Shown: positions 47,811 through 56,995 of the stretch, in pieces | Numbering within the stretch: position 1 is the first letter of the stretch | Layout of the letters: the number at the start of each line of letters is the position of its first letter | Assembly: GCA_021324575.1 (NCBI GenBank) | Contig: JAJPIW010000099.1 | Span: 20,066-84,065 of the forward strand | Reading direction: 5' to 3' | Origin: Intrasporangiaceae bacterium | GTDB lineage: Bacteria; Actinomycetota; Actinomycetes; Actinomycetales; Dermatophilaceae | Length of the DNA stretch: 64,000 nt | Notes under the pieces: generated by a model | The model's input: only the letters and a program-made list of their open reading frames with translations | What the model was told of the DNA's origin: nothing | Databases searched by the model: none | Translations under genes and position numbers: made by a program

Positions 47811-48620
47811 TCAGGCTGCACCGGGCGTGGCCGCCGACCGGCGCAGCTCGACGGCCAGCTCGCCCCGGATCCGGGCGAACTCGCTGCTCGCCCGGATCTC
47901 GGCAGGCTCCACCCCGGTGCGGGGCAGGTCGACGGGCAGGTCCAGGACGATCTGGCCAGGCCGCGCCGACAGGACGACGATCCGGCTGCCGAGGAAGACG
48001 GCCTCGTCGACGCTGTGCGTGACCAGGACGGCCGTGCGCCCGGACTCGGCGCTCACCGCCCGCAGGTCCTCCTGGAGCACCTCGCGGGTCAGCGCATCCA
48101 GGGCGGCGAACGGCTCGTCGAGGAGCAGGACCGGTGCGGGGACGGCGAGAGCCCGGGCGATCGCCACCCGCTGCTGCTGGCCACCGGAGAGCTCCCACGT
48201 ATGCCGGGTGGCGAGGCCGACGAGGCCGACCCGCTCCAGGAGCGCATCCCGAGTGGCGGGCCAGTCTCGTTGCGGCACACCGGCATACGAAAGAGCGAGG
48301 TCGATGTTGCCGCCCACGGTGCGCCACGGGAGAAGGCGTGGCTGCTGGAAGACGATGCCCGAGTGGCGCCCCGGCACCGGGGCTTCGCCGGCCAGCAGGA
48401 CGGTCCCCTCCGAGGCCGTGTCGAAGCCTGCGATGAGGCGCAGCAGGGTGCTCTTGCCACAGCCCGAGGCGCCGACGATGACGGCGAACTCCCCCTTGGC
48501 GATGGTCAGGTCGATCGGGCCGAGGGCCGGGACCGCGGTGGCTCCCCGCCCGAAGCTGCGCCGGACGGCCGTGACCGCGATGGCCGGCTGCGTGGACGAT
48601 GACTCAGCTGCCGGTGACAT
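47811..48620 (-). CDS. ABC transporter ATP-binding protein (sulfonate/nitrate/taurine type)
   Basis: 269 residues. Walker A GASGCGKSTLLRLIAG, signature LSGGQQQRVAIARAL, Walker B VLLLDEPFAALDA and the H-loop VLVTHSVDEAV are complete, as in the SsuB/TauB group. It overlaps the substrate-binding protein gene by 17 bases and is followed by the TauD gene after 43 bases. Confidence 0.93.
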   Translation of the reverse strand: MSPAAESSSTQPAIAVTAVRRSFGRGATAVPALGPIDLTIAKGEFAVIVGASGCGKSTLLRLIAGFDTASEGTVLLAGEAPVPGRHSGIVFQQPRLLPWRTVGGNIDLALSYAGVPQRDWPATRDALLERVGLVGLATRHTWELSGGQQQRVAIARALAVPAPVLLLDEPFAALDALTREVLQEDLRAVSAESGRTAVLVTHSVDEAVFLGSRIVVLSARPGQIVLDLPVDLPRTGVEPAEIRASSEFARIRGELAVELRRSAATPGAA

Positions 48621-49671
48621 CGGCGAACCCCTTCGTGTAGACGGCCTTGGTGAAGGTGGCCAGATCGGGTGCGGCGTCGATCTTCTTCTGGTCAGCGAGG
48701 AACACCGCGCCCTGCTGGAGGTTCTTGCCGACACCACCCGGAGCCGCCTCCGAACCCAACCAGGTGGTCGACGCCTGCTCGGCCGGGGTGAGGAAGATCC
48801 CTTGAGCGAGCTGCTTGCTCGCGTCGTCGGCACTGATCCCGAGTTCGGCGCCGATGGCCGCGGCGGCCTGGGCCGGCTGGGACTTGATGGTATTGACCCC
48901 CTGGGCCTCGGCCTTGCGCCAGGCGTCGACGACGTCGGGATGGGCGTTGATCAGGGCGTTGCTGACGACCCCGAGGTCCAGGGTCGGGTAGCCGGCCTTG
49001 GCCAGCTCCGCGCTGCTGGTCAGCTCGGTGCCCGTGGCGCGCAGGGTGTCCAGTGACGGGAGCCAGACGTATGCCGCGTCGATGTCACCACGCTGCCAGG
49101 CGGCGACGATGGCCTGCGGCTGGAGGTCGACCAGCTTGACGTCGGAGTCGCTCAACCCGGCACCGCGCAGCGCGGCGAGCAGGCTGTAGTGCGACGTCGA
49201 GGCGAAGGGGGTGGCCACCCGCTTGCCCTTGAGCTGGGCGATCGACGTGATCCCGGTTGCCTTGCGTGCGACGAGGGCCTCGTTGCGGCCGGCGACGTCC
49301 AGGACGAAGGCGACCGAGTAGGGGATGTTGAGTGGGGCGGACAGTCCGCGGGCCACCGGGCTGCTGCCGATGGCGCCGATGTCGACGGCCTTGGCGATGA
49401 ACGCGGTGTTGATGCTCGCACCGGAGTCGAAGGCCTTCCACTCGATCGAGTAGCCGGGCAGCGCCTTCTCCAGCAAGCCCTCGTGCTTGACGACCAGGTC
49501 GCCGCTCGGGAACTTCTGGTAGGCGATGACCACCTTCGGACGGGATCCGCCGCCGGCTGCGGAGCCGCCCGCCTGGGTGGCGCCGGCGGCTGTGCACCCG
49601 ACGAGCCCAGCCGTCGCGACGAGGCCGACGAGGGCCAGGGCAAGGGCACGGGGGCGGGGACTGCGGGGCAT
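48604..49671 (-). CDS. Sulfonate/taurine ABC transporter substrate-binding lipoprotein
   Basis: 355 residues. A lipoprotein signal ends ATAGLVGCTAAG (cysteine near residue 26). The NMT1/SsuA-like fold follows: VVIAYQKFPSGDLVVKHEG, DIGAIGSSPVARG, GKRVATPFASTSHYSLLAAL and WQRGDIDAAYVWLPSLD. It captures the organosulfur substrate outside the membrane. 92 bases separate it from the permease gene. Confidence 0.92.
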   Translation of the reverse strand: MPRSPRPRALALALVGLVATAGLVGCTAAGATQAGGSAAGGGSRPKVVIAYQKFPSGDLVVKHEGLLEKALPGYSIEWKAFDSGASINTAFIAKAVDIGAIGSSPVARGLSAPLNIPYSVAFVLDVAGRNEALVARKATGITSIAQLKGKRVATPFASTSHYSLLAALRGAGLSDSDVKLVDLQPQAIVAAWQRGDIDAAYVWLPSLDTLRATGTELTSSAELAKAGYPTLDLGVVSNALINAHPDVVDAWRKAEAQGVNTIKSQPAQAAAAIGAELGISADDASKQLAQGIFLTPAEQASTTWLGSEAAPGGVGKNLQQGAVFLADQKKIDAAPDLATFTKAVYTKGFADVTGS

Positions 49672-49763
49672 GACGAGCCTTTCGGTGGGGTGAACGCGAT
49701 GGGTGTCGTTTCGGGGGCCCGACCGCGTGGACGACGCGGGTTCGGGACGTGGCGCTGCTCGGG

Positions 49764-50651
49764 TCAGGTGAGCGAGCGCCACCGGCTGGTGCGCCGGGTG
49801 GCCAGGGCGATCGCTCCGTCGATGAGCAGGCCGGAGAAGCCGATGGCGAAGATGCCGACGAGCACGACCGCCGTGTTGTTGTAGTTCTGCGCGTCACGGA
49901 CCATGCCGCCGATGCCGGGCAGGCCGTTGACGGTCTCGGCCGCGACGACCGAGGAGTAGGCGATGGCCACCGAGAGTCGGACGCCGACGAGGACCTGGGG
50001 CAGCGCCGAAGGAATGACGACGTCCCGGATCGTCCCGAGGCGCCCGGCGCCGAGAGATCGAGCCGCCTCGACAAGTGCCTTGGGCGCGCTGCTCACCGCG
50101 TCGGCGGTGACGATGGCGACGGGGGGCAGGGCGGCGATCGCGAGCAGCATCAGCTTGGGCTTCTCGTCGATGCCGAACCACACGACGACGAGGCTGAAGT
50201 AGGCCAGCGGCGGCAGCGCCCGGACGAAGTTGAGCAGCGGCGCCAGAACGATCCCGATGGGTCGGATCGTGCCCATGAGCAGCCCGAGGACCAGTCCGGC
50301 ACCCACCCCGGCGCTCGCGCCGATGCCGATCCGCCGCAGGCTCGTCGCGAGGTGGCCCCACAGGGTCAGCCCGTTGTAGCCCGCGCCGGCCGGGTTGGCC
50401 AGGTCGAGGAAGGTGTGCCACACGAGCAGCGGCGAGGGCCGCAGCGTCGGGTCCGGCTTGCCCCAGGCCGAGACGGCCCACCAGATGGCGACCAGCGCGA
50501 CCACTGCTCCGACCCGCAGGGCGACCTCGCGGGCGACCTGACGTCGGGCGGCCGATGAGGACCGGGGGGTCGACGGGGGCTGGGTCCGAGCCGGGCGTCG
50601 CGTGGCCGTCGCCTGCGGGCCCGTCAGGTCGTGAATGGTCGTCGCGCTCAT
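49764..50651 (-). CDS. ABC transporter permease (sulfonate/taurine type)
   Basis: 295 residues, six membrane helices after a 55-residue polar N terminus. The EAA loop reads EAARSLGAGRLGTIRDVVIP and contacts the ATPase. VVVWFGIDEKPKLMLLAI is typical of SsuC/TauC. It is the first gene of the cassette. ATG at 50651 is chosen; an upstream in-frame start at 50678 would overlap a palindrome in the promoter region. Confidence 0.92.
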   Translation of the reverse strand: MSATTIHDLTGPQATATRRPARTQPPSTPRSSSAARRQVAREVALRVGAVVALVAIWWAVSAWGKPDPTLRPSPLLVWHTFLDLANPAGAGYNGLTLWGHLATSLRRIGIGASAGVGAGLVLGLLMGTIRPIGIVLAPLLNFVRALPPLAYFSLVVVWFGIDEKPKLMLLAIAALPPVAIVTADAVSSAPKALVEAARSLGAGRLGTIRDVVIPSALPQVLVGVRLSVAIAYSSVVAAETVNGLPGIGGMVRDAQNYNNTAVVLVGIFAIGFSGLLIDGAIALATRRTSRWRSLT

Positions 50652-50677
50652 GGCATAACCGTATGCAGTGATACCCA

Positions 50678-50690
50678 TAACCGTCGGTTA
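50678..50690. promoter_or_regulatory. TAACCGTCGGTTA palindrome upstream of the sulfonate cassette
   Basis: A perfect 13-base palindrome (TAACCG-T-CGGTTA) 26 bases upstream of the permease ATG. A related half, ATAACCGTATGC, lies at 50656-50667. Its position suits an operator or a 5'-leader control site. Confidence 0.45.
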
Positions 50691-50708
50691 CATCTCACAT
50701 CGCAAGAT

Positions 50709-50727
50709 TCCTACTGGTTCAGTAGGA
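50709..50727. promoter_or_regulatory. TCCTACTG-GTT-CAGTAGGA palindrome upstream of the sulfonate cassette
   Basis: Perfect 8-bp arms with a three-base centre, about 60 bases upstream of the permease ATG, in the expected core promoter. Likely bound by a dimeric regulator, perhaps one that senses sulfur supply; the protein is not in this window. Confidence 0.45.
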
Positions 50728-50798
50728 GATGTCCCGCCTCCCTCGCGGACAGCGGTGGCGCTTCGAACCCCGTGTCGGCCGCACCCGACAAGCCCCTT

Positions 50799-50851
50799 GT
50801 GCACCCGAGAACGAAACTCGGGTGCACTAGGGACTACCCCGAGAACCCGAT
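50799..50851 (-). terminator. Terminator repeat, copy 2 (after hemB)
   Basis: Read on the minus strand, ATCGGGTTCTCGGGGTAGT (50851-50833) is followed by the hairpin GTGCACCCGAG, loop TTTCGTT, CTCGGGTGCAC (50827-50799). It starts nine bases after the hemB stop. It matches the element after yceI in leader and in the CACCCGAG/CTCGGGTG stem. Confidence 0.8.
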
Positions 50852-50859
50852 GATTTTGG

Positions 50860-51837
50860 TCAGCGGAGGAGGGCGGCGGCGCGCAAGGCGTAGTAGGTCA
50901 GGATGATCTGGGCGCCGGCGCGCTTGATCCCGACGAGGGACTCGAGCATCACCCGGTCGCGGTCGATCCAGCCACGCTCGGCGGCCGCCTCGATCTGGGA
51001 GAACTCCCCCGAGATCTGGTATGCAGCGACCGGCACGTTCGAGATCTCGGCGGCGGCCGCGATGATGTCCAGGTGCGGGCCGGCCGGCTTGACCATGACG
51101 ATGTCGGCGCCCTCGGCCAGGTCGAGCTCGATCTCGCGGATCGCCTCGGTCGCGTTGGCGGGGTCCTGCTGGTATGCCGCGCGGTCACCGACCAGCGAGG
51201 ACTGGACCGCCTCGCGGAACGGGCCGTACAGACCGGAGGTGTACTTGGCGGCATACGCGAGGATGACGGTGTCGAGGAAGCCGGCTCCGTCGAGCGCTTC
51301 GCGGACGACGGCGACCTGGCCGTCCATCATCCCGGAGAGCCCGAGCACGTGGGCCCCGGCACGGGCCTGGGCCAACGCCATCGCGGCATACCGCTCGAGC
51401 GTCGCGTCGTTGTCGACCGAGCCGTCGGCGGCGAGCACGCCGCAGTGACCGTGGTCGGTGAACTCGTCGAGGCACAGGTCGGTCATGACGACCAGGTCTT
51501 CGCCGAACTCGGACACCAGGCGCTCGACCGCCACGTTGAGGATGCCGGATGGGTCATCGGCGCCCGAGCCACGCGCGTCCTTGACGAGCGGAACACCGAA
51601 GAGCATGACCCCGCCGACTCCCGCCTCGACGCACCGATGTGCTTCTGCGACAAGGGAGTCCAGCGTGTGCTGGACCACGCCGGGCATCGCCTCGATGGCC
51701 ACCGGAGCCGTGATGCCCTCGCGGACGAAAACCGGCAGGACGAGCTCGGCAGGATGCAGCCGGGTCTCGGCAACCAGACGGCGCAATGCCGGCGTGCGAC
51801 GCAGCCGCCGCGGCCGCAGATAGGGTCCGGTGCTCAC
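50860..51837 (-). CDS. hemB: Delta-aminolevulinic acid dehydratase (porphobilinogen synthase)
   Basis: 325 residues. It condenses two 5-aminolevulinate to porphobilinogen. [17 protein letters not shown] is the metal-binding region, with the cysteine set of the zinc type partly retained. [17 protein letters not shown] and [13 protein letters not shown] carry the two active lysines. GTG at 51837 overlaps the cobA-hemD stop as GTGA. It is followed by a strong hairpin. Confidence 0.97.
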   Translation of the reverse strand: MSTGPYLRPRRLRRTPALRRLVAETRLHPAELVLPVFVREGITAPVAIEAMPGVVQHTLDSLVAEAHRCVEAGVGGVMLFGVPLVKDARGSGADDPSGILNVAVERLVSEFGEDLVVMTDLCLDEFTDHGHCGVLAADGSVDNDATLERYAAMALAQARAGAHVLGLSGMMDGQVAVVREALDGAGFLDTVILAYAAKYTSGLYGPFREAVQSSLVGDRAAYQQDPANATEAIREIELDLAEGADIVMVKPAGPHLDIIAAAAEISNVPVAAYQISGEFSQIEAAAERGWIDRDRVMLESLVGIKRAGAQIILTYYALRAAALLR

Positions 51838-53441
51838 CGGCGGCGGGCGCCCGACCTGCGCGCCGACGGCCGCTGCACCGCGCGACCGGCCGACGCGGCC
51901 TCGGTCGCCAGGGCGCGGCCGTGGTCGGCGAGGGAGTCCACGAGCGCATCGGCGGACGCCTCGGTGGCGAGGACGTCGACCCGCAGGCCGTGCTCCTCGG
52001 CCGTCTTGGCGGTCTGCGGACCGATGCAGGCGATGACCGTCGAAGCATGCGGCTTGCCGGCGATGCCGACCAGGTTGCGGACTGTCGAGCTCGAGGTGAA
52101 GACCACCGCGTCGAAGGCGCCGTTCTTGATCGCCTCGCGGATGGACGCCGCAGGCGGGGCGGCCCGGACGGTCCGGTACGCCGTGACGTCGTCGACCTCC
52201 CAGCCCATGTCACGCAGTCCGGCGACGAGGGTGTCGGTGGCGATGTCGGCACGCGGCAGGAAGACCCGGTTGATCGGGTCGAGCACCTCGTCGAACTCCG
52301 GCCACTCGGCGAGCAGCCCGGCCGCCGAGGACTCTCCCGAGGGCACCAGGTCGGGGTTGATGCCCCACTCGTGCAGCGCGGCGGCGGTCACACCGCCGAC
52401 GGCAGCGATCTTCAGGCCGGCGAAGGCGCGGGCGTCGAGCCCGAGCTCCTCGAACCGCTCCCGGACGGCCCGCACCGCGTTGACCGAGGTGAAGCCGATC
52501 CACTCGTAGCGCCCGGTGACCAGGCCCTTGACCGCCCGCTCCATCTGCTGCGGGGTGCGCGGCGCCTCGACCGAGATGGTCGGGACGACGGTGGAGGTGG
52601 CGCCATAGGACTGGAGCCGCGAGCTGATGCCGCCGGCCTGGTCCTTGGTGCGCGGGACAAGGACGTTCCAGCCGAACAGCGGCTTCGTCTCGAACCAGGA
52701 CAGCGTCGTGCGCAGCTCGACGGTGGGGCCGACGACGGCCAGGGCGGGGAAGTTCACATCGGCGAGAACCCGGCTCACCTCGCCGAGCGTCGTGGTCAGG
52801 GTGACCTGGTCGGTCGTCGCGCCGCGCTCGGTGATCGCGACCGGCGTCTGCGGTGCACGACCCGCCGCGAGGAGACCGCCCAGGGTGGCGGCCAGGGTCT
52901 CGGGCACACCGAGGGCGACCACCGTCACCGAGTCGTCGACCGAGGCCGACAGGTCGGCGAGCCGGTCACCGGCGAGGACGTGGACCGCCCGGGTCGCGCC
53001 CGCGGTGAGCGGGATGCCGGCGTATGCCGGGACCGCGCCGACCGCACTCACACCGGGGACGATGTCGAACGGCACGCCGGCCTTGTGCAGGGCGGCGGCC
53101 TCCTCGGCCAGCCCGTTGAAGAACGCCGGGTCGCCGTCCATCAGCCGGACGACGAGACCGCCCGGGACCGCCTTGGCGGCGCGGACGACGAGCTTGGCGC
53201 GGCTGGCGTGGGTGAGGCGCTGGCCGTGGTCGCCGTGTCCGGCGTCGACGATCTCGACCTCGGCCCGGGCGTGGCGTGCGACGAACTCCTCGCGCGCGAC
53301 CTGGTCGATGACGACGACGTCGGCGACGGCGAGGAGCTCGACCGCGCGGACGGTGAGGAGGGCGTCGTCGCCGGGGCCGGCGCCGACAAAGGCCACGCGG
53401 GCGGTGCGCGGCTGGCTGGGGATGGTGGTCGTGGGGCTCAC
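51834..53441 (-). CDS. hemD: Fused uroporphyrinogen-III C-methyltransferase / uroporphyrinogen-III synthase
   Basis: 535 residues, two enzymes in one chain. Residues about 12-250 are a SAM-dependent tetrapyrrole methyltransferase (CobA/CysG-A type): [57 protein letters not shown]. Residues about 265-515 are HemD ([47 protein letters not shown]). One chain thus closes the ring and can divert it to sirohaem. This fusion is common in actinobacteria. GTG at 53441 overlaps hemC as GTGA. Confidence 0.93.
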   Translation of the reverse strand: MSPTTTIPSQPRTARVAFVGAGPGDDALLTVRAVELLAVADVVVIDQVAREEFVARHARAEVEIVDAGHGDHGQRLTHASRAKLVVRAAKAVPGGLVVRLMDGDPAFFNGLAEEAAALHKAGVPFDIVPGVSAVGAVPAYAGIPLTAGATRAVHVLAGDRLADLSASVDDSVTVVALGVPETLAATLGGLLAAGRAPQTPVAITERGATTDQVTLTTTLGEVSRVLADVNFPALAVVGPTVELRTTLSWFETKPLFGWNVLVPRTKDQAGGISSRLQSYGATSTVVPTISVEAPRTPQQMERAVKGLVTGRYEWIGFTSVNAVRAVRERFEELGLDARAFAGLKIAAVGGVTAAALHEWGINPDLVPSGESSAAGLLAEWPEFDEVLDPINRVFLPRADIATDTLVAGLRDMGWEVDDVTAYRTVRAAPPAASIREAIKNGAFDAVVFTSSSTVRNLVGIAGKPHASTVIACIGPQTAKTAEEHGLRVDVLATEASADALVDSLADHGRALATEAASAGRAVQRPSARRSGARRR

Positions 53442-54445
53442 GTGTGCTGCTCCGGGAGGTCTGGGGCGGTGTGCTGGACGTCGGCGGCGGCGGATGGTGC
53501 GGATCCATCCGCCTGGGCTGGGTCTGGTGGTCGAGCCAGGTCTGCGGCCCCGTCGTCGAGAAGGAGACGGGCCAGTCGTATGCCGAGCGCGGACGCCTCT
53601 TCGACGGTCCCGACGATCGAGCGGCGCAGCTCGGCCGAGCCGTCGACCGAGCCGACGAACGAGCGGAGCGACAGCTCGTCGCCGGCGACGCCTTCGACGA
53701 CCTCGGCGAGGGCACCGACCGGGGCGGAGCAGCCGGCCTCGAGGGCAGCCAGCAGGCTGCGCTCGGCCGTCACACAGGCCCGGGTGTCGGCGTCGTCGAG
53801 GGCACCGAGCAGCTGGACGAGGTCGCCGTCGACCGCCCGACACTCGATGGCCAGAGCGCCCTGCCCGGGAGCGGGCAGACACTGGAGTGGGTCGAGGGTC
53901 TCGGTGATGTCCGCCAGCCGGTCGAGCCGACCCAGGCCGGCGCGCGCGAGGACGACGCCGTCGAGCTCACCGGAGGTGACCTTGCCGACCCGGGTGTCGA
54001 CGTTGCCGCGCACCGGGACGACGGACAGGCCCAGGCCCAGGGCGTTGAGCTGGGCCTCGCGACGAGGCGAGCCGGTGCCGACCCGGGCGCCGGCGGGCAG
54101 CTCACCGAGGGTCAGCCCGTCGCGGGCGACCAAGGCATCACGGGGGTCCTCGCGGGACGGGATCGCGGCGAGGGTCAGGCCCGGCTCGAGCTGCGTCGGC
54201 AGGTCCTTGAGCGAGTGGACGGCCAGGTCGATCTCGTCCTCGTGCAGGGCTGCTCGCAGAGCGGAGACGAAGACTCCGGTCCCACCGATCGAAGTGAGCG
54301 GCGCGTCGGACAGGTCACCCTGGGTGACGACGATGACGAGCTCGACGTCGCGCCCGAGGGCTCGGATCGCATCGGCGACGCGGGTCGACTGGGCGACCGC
54401 GAGCGCGCTGCGACGGGTGCCGAGCCGGAGAGCGGGATCGGTCAT
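53438..54445 (-). CDS. hemC: Porphobilinogen deaminase (hydroxymethylbilane synthase)
   Basis: 335 residues. [18 protein letters not shown] is the N-terminal signature, [10 protein letters not shown] the active-site lysine and aspartate region, [11 protein letters not shown] binds the pyrroles, and [15 protein letters not shown] contains the cysteine that anchors the dipyrromethane cofactor. ATG overlaps the hemA stop by four bases. Confidence 0.97.
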   Translation of the reverse strand: MTDPALRLGTRRSALAVAQSTRVADAIRALGRDVELVIVVTQGDLSDAPLTSIGGTGVFVSALRAALHEDEIDLAVHSLKDLPTQLEPGLTLAAIPSREDPRDALVARDGLTLGELPAGARVGTGSPRREAQLNALGLGLSVVPVRGNVDTRVGKVTSGELDGVVLARAGLGRLDRLADITETLDPLQCLPAPGQGALAIECRAVDGDLVQLLGALDDADTRACVTAERSLLAALEAGCSAPVGALAEVVEGVAGDELSLRSFVGSVDGSAELRRSIVGTVEEASALGIRLARLLLDDGAADLARPPDPAQADGSAPSAAADVQHTAPDLPEQHT

Positions 54446-55752
54446 GACAGGTCCACCGCCTCCGCAGGTGGGGTCGACACGGCGGCCGTGTCGCGGGGGT
54501 CGAGGTCGAAGAGCTCACGCAGCGCGTCGGCATACCGGCTGCCGGAGCCGTCGCTCGCGAGCTCCTTGACCCGGACGGTGGGCGTGTGGAGCAGCTTCTC
54601 GACGATCCGGTGGACCGACCGGCGGACCTCGTCACGCTCGGCGTCGGTCAGCTCCGGGGTCCGGCGCTGCAGGCGGGTCAGCTCGGTGTCGACGACGTCG
54701 GCAGCCCGGGCGCGGAGGGCAGCCACGGTCGGAGCGACGCTCTCGGCGCTGCGGGCGGTGAGGTACTCACCCACCTCGCCGACGACGAGGTCACGCACCT
54801 GCTGGACCTGCGGGCCGGTGGAGGTGTCGGCGAGGTCGGCGCGCAGCGACTCCAGGTCGATCCGGGTCACTCCGGGCAGCGTGGCGACAAGGGGGTTGAC
54901 GTCGTGGGGGACGGCGAGGTCGACATAGACCTGCGCACCACCACGACGAGCGGCCACCGAGGAGGACGCGAGGTCGAGGTCGACGACGAGGCCGCTGGCT
55001 CCGGTGCTCGTGACGACGATGTCGGCGGCAGCCAGGGCGGAGCCGAGGTCAGCCAGCGAAACGGCATACGCACCAACGCGTTCCGCGAGCCGGACCGCCT
55101 TGGCGTGGGTCCGGTTGACGACGGCGAGCCGGGAGACGCCGAGCCGCGCGGCGGTCGTGGCGGCGAGCGAGGACATGCCACCGGCGCCGACGACGAGAAC
55201 GCTGAGCGTGGACAGCGGCCCGAGCAGCCGCGACGCGTGGGCCAGCGCGGCCTCGACGAGCGACACGGACACCGAGTCGATGTCGGTCTCGGTGTGCGCC
55301 CGCTTGCCGACGCGCAACGCCTGCTGGAAGAGGGTGTTGAGGGCCGGGCCGACCTCATGGCGACGCTGGCCCTCGGCGAGCGCCTCGCGGAGCTGGCCAA
55401 GGATCTGGGCCTCACCGACCGCCATCGAGTCCAGGCCACAGGCGACGGTGAAGGCGTGCGCGATGGCCCGGTCCTCGTAGTGGACGTAGAGCTGGTCGCG
55501 CAGCTCTTCGCGCGGGACGCCGGTGACCTCGACGAGGGCGTCAGTGAGGTCGGCGAGCCCGCCGTGGAAGGCCGACACATCGGCATACAGCTCGGTGCGG
55601 TTGCACGTGGACACGACGAGCGCCTCGTCGACGTGCTCGCCGGACAGGAGCCGCGACCCGAGCCGGGAGCGCGCGGGTGCATCGAGCGCGACCGACTCCA
55701 GGAGGGTGAGCGGTGCGGTGCGGTGGGAGATGCCGAGGGCGAGCAGGCTCAT
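54442..55752 (-). CDS. hemA: Glutamyl-tRNA reductase
   Basis: 436 residues. It reduces glutamyl-tRNA to glutamate semialdehyde, the first step of haem synthesis. Catalytic Cys50 lies in [11 protein letters not shown], the NADPH motif is [14 protein letters not shown], and [14 protein letters not shown] sequence appears as [15 protein letters not shown]. The ATG follows copy C of the intercistronic element. With rex upstream it matches the rex-hemACD layout known from Streptomyces coelicolor. Confidence 0.97.
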   Translation of the reverse strand: MSLLALGISHRTAPLTLLESVALDAPARSRLGSRLLSGEHVDEALVVSTCNRTELYADVSAFHGGLADLTDALVEVTGVPREELRDQLYVHYEDRAIAHAFTVACGLDSMAVGEAQILGQLREALAEGQRRHEVGPALNTLFQQALRVGKRAHTETDIDSVSVSLVEAALAHASRLLGPLSTLSVLVVGAGGMSSLAATTAARLGVSRLAVVNRTHAKAVRLAERVGAYAVSLADLGSALAAADIVVTSTGASGLVVDLDLASSSVAARRGGAQVYVDLAVPHDVNPLVATLPGVTRIDLESLRADLADTSTGPQVQQVRDLVVGEVGEYLTARSAESVAPTVAALRARAADVVDTELTRLQRRTPELTDAERDEVRRSVHRIVEKLLHTPTVRVKELASDGSGSRYADALRELFDLDPRDTAAVSTPPAEAVDLS

Positions 55753-55813
55753 ACGGGGTCCCCGCGGCGGACTGTGGAGGAGCGGAGCGGGGGAACTGGA
55801 CGTCGTGGGGTGT
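55753..55813 (-). repeat. Intercistronic element, copy C (rex/hemA)
   Basis: Plus-strand order ACGGGGTCCCCGCGG, then GGAGGAGCGGAGCGGGGGAA and GTGGGGTGTTCA, like 8360-8420 and 20209-20287 but more diverged in the middle. It fills the whole gap between rex and hemA and ends at the hemA ATG. Confidence 0.55.
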
Positions 55814-56488
55814 TCACGCGCGCGCCTCCTGCAGGTGGGTCGGCGGCTCGACCTTGCGCTGCTCGTGGAACGCGAGGATCTGCAGCTCGGTCGACAGGTC
55901 GACCTTGCGGACGACGACGCCGTCAGGGACGGTGAGCATCGTCGGGGCGAAGTTGAGGATGGACCGCACGCCCGCGTCGACGAGCCGGTCGCTCACGTCC
56001 TGCGCCGAGTCGGCCGGGGTGGCGATGACGCCGATCGCCAGACCCTCCAGGACCAGCTCGGGCAGGTCGGTGACGGGTCGGACCACGAGCCCGGCGATCC
56101 GCTCCCCGTGGAGCAGCTCGTTCTGGTCGAGCAGCGCCACGATCCGGAAGCCCTTGGTCGCAAAGCCGCGGTATGCCGCGAGCGCCCGGCCGAGGTTGCC
56201 CATCCCGACGATGGCCACCGGCCAGTCGTGGGTCTGGCCGAGGGCGAGGGAGATCTGGTAGGCAAGGTGGTCGACGTCGTAGCCGACGCCGCGCACGCCG
56301 TAGGAGCCGAGCTGGGAGAGGTCCTTGCGGACCTTGGCCGACCGGACGCCGGTCGCGGCGGCCAGGTCCTCGGAGGAGATCGACGTCGTGCCCTGCTCGG
56401 CGAACCCGCGCAGGGCACGGAGGTACTCGGGGAGTCGGGCGACCGTCACCTCGGGGATACCCCGACGAGCGCTCTGGTCGATCGACAC
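55814..56488 (-). CDS. rex: Redox-sensing transcriptional repressor Rex
   Basis: 224 residues. An N-terminal winged helix (about 10-80: LPEYLRALRGFAEQGTTSIS, GVRSAKVRKDLSQLGSYGVRG) is followed by a Rossmann domain (VAIVGMGNLGRALAAYRGF near 90) that binds NADH or NAD+. When NADH is high, Rex leaves its DNA site. GTG at 56488 is chosen with AAGGAG 10 bases upstream; a longer frame crosses the promoter. It has its own operator and heads the hem operon. Confidence 0.96.
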   Translation of the reverse strand: MSIDQSARRGIPEVTVARLPEYLRALRGFAEQGTTSISSEDLAAATGVRSAKVRKDLSQLGSYGVRGVGYDVDHLAYQISLALGQTHDWPVAIVGMGNLGRALAAYRGFATKGFRIVALLDQNELLHGERIAGLVVRPVTDLPELVLEGLAIGVIATPADSAQDVSDRLVDAGVRSILNFAPTMLTVPDGVVVRKVDLSTELQILAFHEQRKVEPPTHLQEARA

Positions 56489-56521
56489 GATGTGCGCACT
56501 CCTTCTGTGATGGCCGCGTCC

Positions 56522-56550
56522 ACAGTACGTCCTTGTGAAGAGATGCACAA
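56522..56550 (-). promoter_or_regulatory. rex-hemACDB promoter with Rex operator
   Basis: TTGTGAAGAGATGCACAA (56533-56550) fits TTGTGAA-N4-TTCACAA with one mismatch. On the minus strand the -35 TTGTGC is its outer arm, and after a 17-base spacer comes the -10 TACTGT (56527-56522). Bound Rex would cover the -35 box directly. Confidence 0.8.
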
Positions 56551-56563
56551 AGTCACAAAGGGC

Positions 56564-56583
56564 CCGGTGAGACGGGTCACCGG
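56564..56583 (-). terminator. Hairpin after the glutaredoxin gene
   Basis: CCGGTGA/TCACCGG arms (7 bp, loop six) followed on the minus strand by GGGCCCTTTGTGACTTTG. It lies about 60 bases after the glutaredoxin stop and just upstream of the rex promoter. Confidence 0.45.
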
Positions 56584-56644
56584 CCGGTGGGGTATGTGGT
56601 TCGACCGCCGGCCGACGGCGCTCGGTCGGTGGCTGACACTGTGC

Positions 56645-56899
56645 TCAGTCCGTGCTCAGGACCGCGCGCAACCGGGCTGCATCCACCCGCCAGTAGTCGT
56701 GCTGGAGACCGTCGACGAGAGTCACCGGGATCATCTCCGCGTACCGGGCGCGCAGGGCCGGGTCGTCGTGGATCGAGACCTCGGTCCAGCCGGTCCCGAG
56801 CTCGGTGCAGACCTGCTCGATGACCCCTCGGGCCACGTCGCACAGGTGGCAGCCGGGCTTGCCGATGAGCGTCACGCGGGGCGCCTTGCCATCACTCAC
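56645..56899 (-). CDS. Glutaredoxin-like protein
   Basis: 84 residues, thioredoxin fold of the DUF836 glutaredoxin group. VTLIGKPGCHLCDVARGVIE has the CHLC active site near residue 16, and MIPVTLVDG gives the cis-proline. GTG at 56899 is the only sensible start. Rv0508 holds the same place near rex/hem genes in Mycobacterium tuberculosis (recalled). Divergent from the sigma factor gene. Confidence 0.85.
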   Translation of the reverse strand: MSDGKAPRVTLIGKPGCHLCDVARGVIEQVCTELGTGWTEVSIHDDPALRARYAEMIPVTLVDGLQHDYWRVDAARLRAVLSTD

Positions 56900-56995
56900 C
56901 GCTTCACCGTATGCCGTGGCCCACGCTGCGGTGGCGCTCACCACAGCGATCGGCGACGATCTGGGGGAGAATGACCCGCTGGAGGAGGCCGGACC

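Noticed and set aside
50799..50851. Attachment-site pair flanking a genomic island with the copy at 46769-46829
   Set aside because: The copies are inverted rather than direct, include terminator hairpins placed after genes, and no integrase is present. Kept only as a repeat finding.
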